Shown here piece after piece: positions 15,588-21,629 of a stretch of DNA of 21,629 bases. Both the position numbers and the translations under genes were made by a program. Under the pieces are notes generated by a model. The model was not told where the DNA came from and ran no database searches. It worked only from the letters and a program-made list of their open reading frames with translations. The DNA is from Lentisphaeria bacterium (lineage in GTDB: Bacteria; Verrucomicrobiota; Lentisphaeria; Victivallales; UBA1829): positions 8,748 to 30,376 of the forward strand of contig DXVA01000010.1 in NCBI GenBank assembly GCA_019408975.1, in the 5' to 3' direction. The stretch's first letter is position 1. Every line of letters begins with the position of its first letter.

Positions 15588-16553
15588 ATGGCAGGCATCA
15601 CACTCAAACAGTTATCCGAACTTTCCGGGCTTTCAATCCGGACCGTGAGCCGTGTCCTGAAAGGACAGGCGCATGTGATCCCGGAGAAGCGCGATCTCAT
15701 TCTGGAGCTTGCGCGGAAGCATCATTACATCCCGAACATGGCGGCGCGCAACCTGCGCCTGAACCGCACGAACATCGTCGGGATCATCTGTGCGAACATG
15801 ATGCAGGAAGTCAGCGTGAAGAAACTGCACGATCTTGTGATGCAGCTTGAAGCATGCGGGTATTATCCGCTGATCGGGCGCCTTGACTGCAATCCGGAGA
15901 ATATCCGGCACATGCTTACGGAATGGTCCGGCGTAACGAATCATGTGGTGGTAATGCCGTCGGTGACGGAGGATGTCTCAACGGAAATCGTGGACATTCT
16001 CCGCCAGTATCCTCTGACAGTGATCTTCATCGACCAGAAAGGCGTCGAGGGATGCCATACGCTGAACATCAACCGCGCAACCGGCATCCGTTCCGCAATC
16101 ATCCATCTGATCCGGAGCGGACGCAAAAAGATTCTGCGCTGCGGGGATGTCGGCACACGCGATTCGGGGCTTGCCGCGGCATTCGAGGAAACCGCGCTTT
16201 CGGAACGTCCGGAATTCATCCGCATCAGATACCATTCCGATTTCAAAGAAGGCATGGAACTCGGACCCCGGATCATGGAATCCGGCGCGGATGCGGTCTT
16301 TTTCGACACGGACCGGATGGCGCTCGGCTTCATGAACTACGCCGCCGCGCACCACATCCCGATCCCCGGACGAATTGCGGTTGTGGGATTTGACGATGAC
16401 AACAGCGGGCACATGATTTACCCCGCATTGAGCACCGTCGCCCATCCGATCGAAGAACTGAACCGTGCGGTCATATCAATCATCCGCTCCAAGAGCCAGA
16501 AGATCGTCAAAAAGAGCTTTGACACGAAATTCATCCGCCGTGCCAGCGCATGA
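15588..16553 (+). CDS. LacI-family transcriptional regulator, probable operon repressor
   Basis: This is a 321-residue DNA-binding protein. The N-terminal LacI helix-turn-helix is at about 5-24 (TLKQLSELSGLSIRTVSRVL). The hinge helix (about 51-60, MAARNLRLNR) has the Leu that inserts at the central CG step of operators. Residues 62-321 are a periplasmic-binding-protein-like effector domain ending in GIAVVGFDDD-type motifs (here RIAVVGFDDDNSGH). It is the third gene of the operon, 9 bp after uxaA, with AAAGGCG as ribosome site. The palindromic site in the uxaB promoter makes autorepression relieved by a uronate or pathway intermediate the simplest model; this is inference. Its stop lies 6 bp from that of the convergent glycosyltransferase, with no clear terminator. 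Confidence 0.92.
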   Translation: MAGITLKQLSELSGLSIRTVSRVLKGQAHVIPEKRDLILELARKHHYIPNMAARNLRLNRTNIVGIICANMMQEVSVKKLHDLVMQLEACGYYPLIGRLDCNPENIRHMLTEWSGVTNHVVVMPSVTEDVSTEIVDILRQYPLTVIFIDQKGVEGCHTLNINRATGIRSAIIHLIRSGRKKILRCGDVGTRDSGLAAAFEETALSERPEFIRIRYHSDFKEGMELGPRIMESGADAVFFDTDRMALGFMNYAAAHHIPIPGRIAVVGFDDDNSGHMIYPALSTVAHPIEELNRAVISIIRSKSQKIVKKSFDTKFIRRASA

Positions 16554-16559
16554 GATTTT

Positions 16560-18329
16560 CTATTCTCGTTCAAAATAAATAAGCGTTCCGCCTGCGGATT
16601 TCCAGAAAAGCGGTTTGTTTTCCCGGAGCGCATCCAAAAACCTGTCGGCATCAGCCGCATGACACAGCAGTACCCAGTATTTTCCGGGAGCCTGAAATAC
16701 CGGAGTCTTCCGGCAGACACTGAGATCGCTCTCTTCATAAGGCAGGTCGCAGATGTCATGGAGCGGAATCTGTTTCTCTGAGAAAATGTAAACAGCCGCT
16801 TTTCCGCCTGCATTGGCATAGATGAAATCCCCTTCCTTACGTCCTTTCTCCAGAATTCGGTAAAGGGGGTCGATCGCCCATGTGATATGGAATGTGGAAA
16901 GAAGAATGAAAAGGTTCACGCAAATGAAATAGAGGAACAGAACATGGAATATGAGACGCTGTTTCAATAAAATCCAATTCATACCAGAAGCCACCAGCAG
17001 ATATACAAAAGGAATGGTGAAAAGAATCAGTCTCGCATAAATGATATTTTCTCCGCTGTCAATGGGATAATGCCGCAGCAGAGACGCCATATAAGTCAAC
17101 AGCAGCGGGATTGTTATGAACAGGCATTTCCATCTGTCATCCTGCCATGCCCGCCATCCGCCGATACATGCCAGAGCAAGAGGAAACAGATAAAAAGGAA
17201 AATACCGGACAGAAAGCGCGTAAGGAAAACAAAACACATTTCTGAATAAATGGACATACCACCGGATGTTTTCCCCATTGTAAGGTATTGGCGCAAAAAA
17301 TGGGGCATGAAAAGAAAACATCCCCCTCGGAACCGTCTTCAGGGCAAGCGCCAGACATAATAACAGAAGGATTCCCCATATCATGTTCAGCAGAATTACA
17401 GGCACAATTTTTCTTCTTCTCTCTTTATGGCACAGATAATAAAAGAAAAGAATTCCCCCAAAAGCCGGAATTGCAAAAAACATCGCATTGGAAAACAGAA
17501 TTGCCCAAACCCCCGTCAAGACTGTCTTCAGCCAGCAGTTCACGGAAAAAGTATCTTTTAACTGCAAAACATAAAAAAGCAGAACAATGGAAAAAAAGAC
17601 ATCAAAAGAATATGGTTTCAACTCACCGGCATAATAAATCAATGAAGTATTGAAAGAAAACAGAAAGAGCAACAGCAATACGATCCCGACAGGAAACAGT
17701 TTTTTCAATAACCTGTAAAAATAAAACAGAGAAAGAATGCTTGCCAGGCAGACGGGAAAAACAACAAAGAACTCATCATAAGAAAAAACTTCGCCGGAAA
17801 ATTTCAGCAGCAGTAAAAAAAGCGGAGGGGCGGACTGGGCATTGGGCAGTGTTTGAGTCAGCAGACCTGAGAAAGGAGTCTGTGCCACTGCCGACGCCAC
17901 AGCCAAAGTATCGCACCAGTAAGTGTGCGTCAAATAATTTTCCGCTCTGAAAAAAATACCAAAAGCCAGAATCATGACCAGGATTCGAGAAATTCCGCTG
18001 CTGTATTCCTCCAATCCCGTTATCTTTTTTGCATATGTAACCAAATGCTCCGGCACATAACGAAGAAAAAGGAACAATCCGATCAAATAGACTCCAAGAA
18101 AGAAAATGGTGTCAAACAAAAATCTCAGTTTGAAATAATAATAGTAATACACCTCATGATTCATTTCCCTATGAAGAAGAAAACGGATTTTTTCTATGCC
18201 TGCGTAAGATAACGGTTCCCAGAAAGAAATACAGAACAGGAAAAATAATAAAGCACAACCGGCAAATAAAAAAGAAGAAGGCCCGCGTATTGCTCTCTGA
18301 AAAATCGCCTCTGTTTTTCTCATATTCAT
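16560..18329 (-). CDS. GT-C-type membrane glycosyltransferase (family 39-like)
   Basis: This 589-residue polytopic membrane protein has about 11-13 hydrophobic segments. Its layout matches prenyl-phosphate-sugar-dependent glycosyltransferases of the GT39/ArnT-like group. After an early helix and loop there is HTYWCDT with Asp140 in the first-loop acidic position. It is followed by NAQSAPPLFLLLLKF and LKPYSFDVF, both typical of this family. A soluble C-terminal part (about 490-589) follows the last helix. It would transfer a lipid-linked sugar on the outer face of the inner membrane; the acceptor is unknown. The start is uncertain: ATG at 18329 has a weak AGG upstream, ATG at 18323 and 18371 are alternatives, and a TATAAT box lies at 18391-18386. 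The gene is clearly richer in A+T (about 32-35% GC in two sampled lines) than its neighbours, suggesting acquisition from elsewhere. Confidence 0.8.
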   Translation of the reverse strand: MNMRKTEAIFQRAIRGPSSFLFAGCALLFFLFCISFWEPLSYAGIEKIRFLLHREMNHEVYYYYYFKLRFLFDTIFFLGVYLIGLFLFLRYVPEHLVTYAKKITGLEEYSSGISRILVMILAFGIFFRAENYLTHTYWCDTLAVASAVAQTPFSGLLTQTLPNAQSAPPLFLLLLKFSGEVFSYDEFFVVFPVCLASILSLFYFYRLLKKLFPVGIVLLLLFLFSFNTSLIYYAGELKPYSFDVFFSIVLLFYVLQLKDTFSVNCWLKTVLTGVWAILFSNAMFFAIPAFGGILFFYYLCHKERRRKIVPVILLNMIWGILLLLCLALALKTVPRGMFSFHAPFFAPIPYNGENIRWYVHLFRNVFCFPYALSVRYFPFYLFPLALACIGGWRAWQDDRWKCLFITIPLLLTYMASLLRHYPIDSGENIIYARLILFTIPFVYLLVASGMNWILLKQRLIFHVLFLYFICVNLFILLSTFHITWAIDPLYRILEKGRKEGDFIYANAGGKAAVYIFSEKQIPLHDICDLPYEESDLSVCRKTPVFQAPGKYWVLLCHAADADRFLDALRENKPLFWKSAGGTLIYFERE

Positions 18330-18401
18330 CCATGCCTGATCATATATCAAATCTCTTTGTGCGCATGGCATACTTTATGCTGTTTATTATAATAATCAAA
18401 T

Positions 18402-18440
18402 GTATTTTTCCCTGTTTTTTAAAGAAACAGGGAAAAATAC
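18402..18440. repeat. 39-bp palindrome with perfect 16-bp arms
   Basis: Arms 18402-18417 (GTATTTTTCCCTGTTT) and 18425-18440 are perfect reverse complements around a 7-nt loop. The T run is before and the A run after the G/C core on both strands, the reverse of an intrinsic terminator. It lies between two minus-strand genes, in AT-rich DNA, just upstream of the glycosyltransferase. Confidence 0.85.
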
Positions 18441-18562
18441 GGAAAAAAGGATACAGCAAAACAGTAAGACAAGACAATTCACCGTTTTTCAATATACGGC
18501 GAAAATCACTCAGGCCGATACCATCCGCTGAAGTCACAATTTTGAAAACAGGAGCTGCGGTA

Positions 18563-19756
18563 TCATTTCCTGATCTGGAACGGGAGACTGCGCCCGATAC
18601 CGTCAATGCTGATGAAATAAGTTCCCGGCAAAGTGAGCGGCGTCAGATCAATGGAATAAATCTTTTCCGAAGGAAAATCACGATTCCAGACACCGATCAC
18701 TTTAGACTGCGGGACCGGACGGATTTTTCCCGAAAAAATCAGTTTGCCGTCCGCTTCGCTGAATACCCTGAAAGGAAGCTTTTCCGGATAGGCAATGGAA
18801 AGCTTTGAGGCGGGAAGCGAAAGCTTCGACTCGATTCCGCCGAATACAGCCGGATAGTTCCCCATCCAGCAGAAGAGATACATCTCCTTGCCGTCCTGAT
18901 TCGCCAGATAACCGTATTCGTCGATATGAAGCACACTCGTAAACGTCGCCTCCGGGCGGAAATTCAGAAGCGCATCCTGCGCTGAGCTCGTGACGTTCCA
19001 AGCGACTTCCACATGAATCCGGTCCCCCGATCTGACAAATGTATCCGTCAGCCTCACGAACACATCATGCCGCAGGATCGTCTCCAGCGGATTCCCCTGC
19101 GCCCGATGCCCGTCAACCACGGAACGGACGGAAATCATCTCGAAAGGAACGGCTCTGCCGTTGATCTTGATCAGATAATTCTGCGTCTTCGCCGCCTCCG
19201 ACGGATTGAATGCAGGACCGAACATCAGCCGCAGACATGACTCGCCCAGATTCTCGATTCCGCGGAACCCGAGCACCTCCATGTTTTTCTCCCCGGACTC
19301 CGTTTTCCCGGCTTCCTGCGGATAAACGACAGAAGCTCCAGTCCTGCCGTATGTAATGCCTTCCGTTGCAACGGCATACCGACATCCCTTCTTCATCGGC
19401 TGCGGCAGCGTCAGCTTCAAAACCGTTTTCATGAAGTTACCGGCATAAGAAGTCTTCAGTTCAAGGTCCTGCCTGATGACCGAGACACTCTGCGGGCGGA
19501 TTGACTTCGTATAACCATAGGCGGGATCATCGAAACTCAGGATGCTGTAAGCCTCCGGTTTGTCGTAATTTCCGCCCAGGCTGGTGCCGAAGACAACCTG
19601 CAGTTCAGTCGGAGAAAGAGCCTCTACGCCGCGAAGCCCATAATACTCCATCGCAATGGATTTTTCCGTCCGTGGAAATGCGAACGGATTGAATTCCGCT
19701 CCGTACAGTGAAAGCGACGCCACCAGTAAAAGCGGCAGGAACGTTTTGAAATTCAT
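18563..19756 (-). CDS. exported protein with Ig-like domains ending in a CelD_N-like domain; GH9 catalytic domain absent
   Basis: This 397-residue protein has a signal peptide (about 1-20, cleaving after YGA). Two related beta-rich modules begin with matching motifs, YGLRGVEALSPTELQVVFG (39-57) and GFRGIENLGESCLRLMFG (163-180). The C-terminal part (about 272-395) resembles the N-terminal Ig-like domain of GH9 cellulases (CelD_N, PF02927): HIDEYGYLANQ, then YSIDLTPLTLPGTYFISIDG and a final SLPFQI. In GH9 enzymes the catalytic domain follows at that point, but here a stop codon comes two residues later, and no GH9 remnant was seen downstream in the frames inspected. It may be a stand-alone binding protein or a truncated glycosidase. 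The ribosome site is a G run just before the ATG. It is followed by the AT-rich glycosyltransferase region. Confidence 0.75.
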   Translation of the reverse strand: MNFKTFLPLLLVASLSLYGAEFNPFAFPRTEKSIAMEYYGLRGVEALSPTELQVVFGTSLGGNYDKPEAYSILSFDDPAYGYTKSIRPQSVSVIRQDLELKTSYAGNFMKTVLKLTLPQPMKKGCRYAVATEGITYGRTGASVVYPQEAGKTESGEKNMEVLGFRGIENLGESCLRLMFGPAFNPSEAAKTQNYLIKINGRAVPFEMISVRSVVDGHRAQGNPLETILRHDVFVRLTDTFVRSGDRIHVEVAWNVTSSAQDALLNFRPEATFTSVLHIDEYGYLANQDGKEMYLFCWMGNYPAVFGGIESKLSLPASKLSIAYPEKLPFRVFSEADGKLIFSGKIRPVPQSKVIGVWNRDFPSEKIYSIDLTPLTLPGTYFISIDGIGRSLPFQIRK

Positions 19757-19793
19757 AGTTTACCCCCCGGTTGTTATGAATTGTTGTTTTAAC

Positions 19794-19824
19794 CGGTTCC
19801 GTATGCGAAACAGGGACGGAACCG
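19794..19824 (-). terminator. hairpin after lpxA (weak terminator candidate)
   Basis: CGGTTCCGT (19794-19802) and ACGGAACCG (19816-19824) are perfect 9-bp arms with a 13-nt loop, 17 bp after the lpxA stop on the minus strand. No T tract follows, so Rho-independent termination would be inefficient; it may instead protect mRNA ends. Confidence 0.4.
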
Positions 19825-19841
19825 TGGATTATTTCTGTAAA

Positions 19842-20675
19842 TCAGGTTGTCTGCGATTCAATCAGCTCACGCTGCTCGTCGGAAATCCCGACGAATCTCG
19901 GATTGCCGGGCATGATTCCGCGGTGCGATTCCTTGATGAAGTTCACAAACATATGAACCTCCGGCAGCACGTTTTCGCCGCGTTCGATCTGCTCCAGCGC
20001 ATTCTTGGCATTCAGCCCCTCAAAGAAGAAAGTCCGGATCGCACGGCGGATCGCAAGACGCTGTTCGTTGCTCATCCCCGCACGGCGAAGCCCGATCGTG
20101 TTGGGCCCCGTGATCACATTACTCTCGCGCAGCATGCAGAACGGCGGAATGTCCTGCCCGATATGAGCCCCGGGACCGACCATCGCAAGAGCACCGATAC
20201 GGCAGAACTGGTGAACCAGCACAAAGCCGCTGAAAACAGCACCCTGCCCAACCTGCACGTGACCGGAAAGCGCGGTATTGTTTGCAATCGTCACTCTGTC
20301 TCCGATGATCACATCATGCCCGATATGGACGAACGCCATCAGCAGCACATGATTGCCGATCGTCGTTTTCAGGAATTCAAAAGGCGGCCTGTGAACCGTC
20401 ACATATTCCCGGATCACGGTATCCGAACCGATTTCCGTATAAGACTGAATTCCCTTGTAGAATCTGTGGTCCTGCGGTTCCGCCCCGACAAAGGCGCCGA
20501 AATAAATCCGGCAGCGCGGGCCGATTGTGGTATACTGCCCGATTTTGACATGTGCATCAATAAAGCAGTCGTCACCGATTCTCACATCATCATCAATGAT
20601 GGCATAGGGTCCGATCTCTACATTTTTCCCGATCTCCGCATTCGGAGATACAACAGCGGTTGGATGGATTGCCAT
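19842..20675 (-). CDS. lpxA: acyl-ACP--UDP-N-acetylglucosamine O-acyltransferase
   Basis: This is a 277-residue cytoplasmic enzyme for the first step of lipid A synthesis, transferring an acyl chain from acyl-carrier protein to UDP-GlcNAc. The left-handed beta-helix of hexapeptide repeats spans about 1-190. The catalytic His is His120 in HIGHDVIIGD, matching His125 of E. coli LpxA. Further family landmarks are IREYVTVHR, ANNTALSGHV, LVHQFCRIGA and the helical C-terminus beginning GLRRAGMS. It is slightly longer than the 262-residue E. coli protein. AGGAA lies 7 bp before the ATG. The usual neighbours (lpxD, fabZ, lpxB) are not here; the gene stands alone or follows panB. Its presence indicates a lipid A-containing outer membrane. 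Confidence 0.95.
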   Translation of the reverse strand: MAIHPTAVVSPNAEIGKNVEIGPYAIIDDDVRIGDDCFIDAHVKIGQYTTIGPRCRIYFGAFVGAEPQDHRFYKGIQSYTEIGSDTVIREYVTVHRPPFEFLKTTIGNHVLLMAFVHIGHDVIIGDRVTIANNTALSGHVQVGQGAVFSGFVLVHQFCRIGALAMVGPGAHIGQDIPPFCMLRESNVITGPNTIGLRRAGMSNEQRLAIRRAIRTFFFEGLNAKNALEQIERGENVLPEVHMFVNFIKESHRGIMPGNPRFVGISDEQRELIESQTT

Positions 20676-20710
20676 GAAAGTTCCTTTCCCTTGTTATTCT
20701 CTTACCTGTT

Positions 20711-20738
20711 AATCTAACACATTTTGAGATTCATGCAA
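20711..20738 (-). promoter_or_regulatory. candidate lpxA promoter
   Basis: On the minus strand TTGCAT (20738-20733) and TAGATT (20716-20711) are 16 bp apart, 35 bp before the lpxA start. Both boxes are only partial matches. No clear terminator separates panB from this point. Confidence 0.35.
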
Positions 20739-20813
20739 ATGAAGTTCCGGAAAAAAGCGTCAATCCTTCGGTTTTCCGTTCCGGCACCTCATCGTCAAGC
20801 CGCCGGCGTTTTC

Positions 20814-21611
20814 TCAAAATGAGTTTTCCGGGCCGGGGAACTTCTGCTCCCGGACATCGGAAACATATTCCGTGAAGGCGCGGCGGATTTCATCGGTAAG
20901 ATTGGCATAACGCCGGGCATGTTTCGGCTGGAAATCCGTAAAAAGCCCAAGCAGGTCATTGACCACCTGAACCTGTCCGGAGCAATGCACCCCAGCCCCG
21001 ATTCCGATGGTCGGCACGCTGATCGCCTCCGTAATCTGCTTCCCCAGTTCGGCGGGCATACACTCCAGAACCATCGCGAACACCCCCGCCGCTTCCATTG
21101 CCTTCGCGTCCGCAATAATCCGCTCGGCGTCCTCGTCTTTCCGCCCGGTCACGCGGTAAACGCCGGAGGTTTTGATATGCTGGGGCAGAAGCCCGATGTG
21201 ACCCATCACCGGAATTCCCGCATGAACCATGCGCTCGACGGTCGGGGCAAGCGCGGCGTCGCCTTCGATCTTGACTGCATCGCACTGTGCCTCCTGCAGA
21301 TAACGTGCCGCATTTTTAAGAGCATCCGTTTCGCTCGCATGGCAGGTCATGAACGGCATGTCGCCGATCACAAACGCATCGGGAGCGCCGCGCCGGACTG
21401 CCGCGCAATGATGAAGCGACTGTTCCAGCGTAACAGGAAGCGTGTTCTGATACCCGAGAACCGCCATGCCGAGAGAATCGCCTACAAGGATGATATCGAT
21501 CCCGCACTCCTGCGCAAGCTTTGCCGTCGGCGCATCATACGCAGTCAGCATCACGATCTTTCTGCCTTCATTTTTCATTTTGCGGAAAAGTGAAACGGTC
21601 GGTTTTTTCAT
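20814..21611 (-). CDS. panB: 3-methyl-2-oxobutanoate hydroxymethyltransferase
   Basis: This 265-residue cytoplasmic enzyme makes ketopantoate from 2-oxoisovalerate and 5,10-methylene-tetrahydrofolate in pantothenate/CoA synthesis. The N-terminus KKPTVSLFRKMKNEGRKIVM and TAYD align with E. coli PanB. Mg2+ ligands Asp45 (LVGDSLGM) and Asp84 (VIGDMPFM), Lys114 and Glu116 (VKIEG), and catalytic Glu183 (VLECMP) are present, as is PTIGIGAG. The ATG at 21611 is chosen by alignment with the family. In-frame ATG at 21620 and GTG at 21629 (the window edge) are possible, so a few N-terminal residues or upstream signals may lie outside. The partner genes panC and panD are not in view. Confidence 0.94.
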   Translation of the reverse strand: MKKPTVSLFRKMKNEGRKIVMLTAYDAPTAKLAQECGIDIILVGDSLGMAVLGYQNTLPVTLEQSLHHCAAVRRGAPDAFVIGDMPFMTCHASETDALKNAARYLQEAQCDAVKIEGDAALAPTVERMVHAGIPVMGHIGLLPQHIKTSGVYRVTGRKDEDAERIIADAKAMEAAGVFAMVLECMPAELGKQITEAISVPTIGIGAGVHCSGQVQVVNDLLGLFTDFQPKHARRYANLTDEIRRAFTEYVSDVREQKFPGPENSF

Positions 21612-21629
21612 AGTTCCCATATTTCTCAC

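Noticed and set aside
18402..18440. Intrinsic terminator for the CelD_N-like gene
   Set aside because: The stem is followed by As rather than Ts on both strands and is over 120 bp from the stop codon.
18340..18606. Continuation of the GH9-type protein in another frame (frameshift)
   Set aside because: The alternative frame downstream of the stop does not resemble GH9 catalytic sequence, so a simple frameshift is not supported.

Overview
The window looks like a chromosomal segment of a Gram-negative, anaerobic, carbohydrate-degrading bacterium of the Lentisphaerota (Victivallis-like) or a close PVC relative. This rests on an lpxA gene (lipid A outer membrane), a MacA/MacB-type exporter, a DUF1559-style prepilin-like protein with the C-terminal DGH motif, and sugar-acid and Gfo/Idh/TIM-barrel sugar genes. 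The assignment is inferred from gene content; no rRNA or tRNA gene was seen. Most of the DNA has moderately high GC, with an AT-rich exception at about 16.6-18.5 kb.

Layout. (1) 216-2252, plus strand: a PrsW-like intramembrane protease and an MFS transporter. (2) 2319-4023, minus strand: a small exported His/Cys-rich protein followed by a His-rich prepilin-like protein. The prepilin 5' region carries a perfect 276-bp direct repeat at an in-frame offset of 309 bp, each copy holding five 8-bp repeats. (3) 4161-4889, plus: a COG4099-like serine hydrolase. (4) 4911-7825: a PocR-domain AraC regulator divergent from a two-gene operon (Gfo/Idh oxidoreductase, then a TIM-barrel sugar epimerase) that ends at a strong terminator. 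(5) 7916-11275, minus: a three-gene exporter operon (adaptor, ATPase, permease) with overlapping or abutting genes and a good promoter. (6) 11535-16553: a TIM-barrel isomerase divergent from uxaB-uxaA-lacI, a hexuronate (tagaturonate/altronate) operon. A LacI-type operator lies exactly between the -35 and -10 boxes of the uxaB promoter, which suggests autoregulation by the third gene. (7) 16560-19756, minus: an AT-rich GT-C-like membrane glycosyltransferase, a 39-bp perfect-arm palindrome, and an exported protein ending in a CelD_N-like Ig domain exactly where a GH9 catalytic domain would normally begin. (8) 19842-21611, minus: lpxA and panB.

How it fits together. Regions 4 and 6 look like two independently controlled sugar-catabolism loci: a PocR/AraC-controlled dehydrogenase plus epimerase, and a LacI-controlled galacturonate branch lacking uxaC, kdgK and kdgA here. 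The exporter, lpxA and panB are housekeeping or envelope functions. The most unusual parts are the repeat-leader prepilin locus with its His-rich partner, and the possibly truncated GH9-type protein beside AT-rich DNA.
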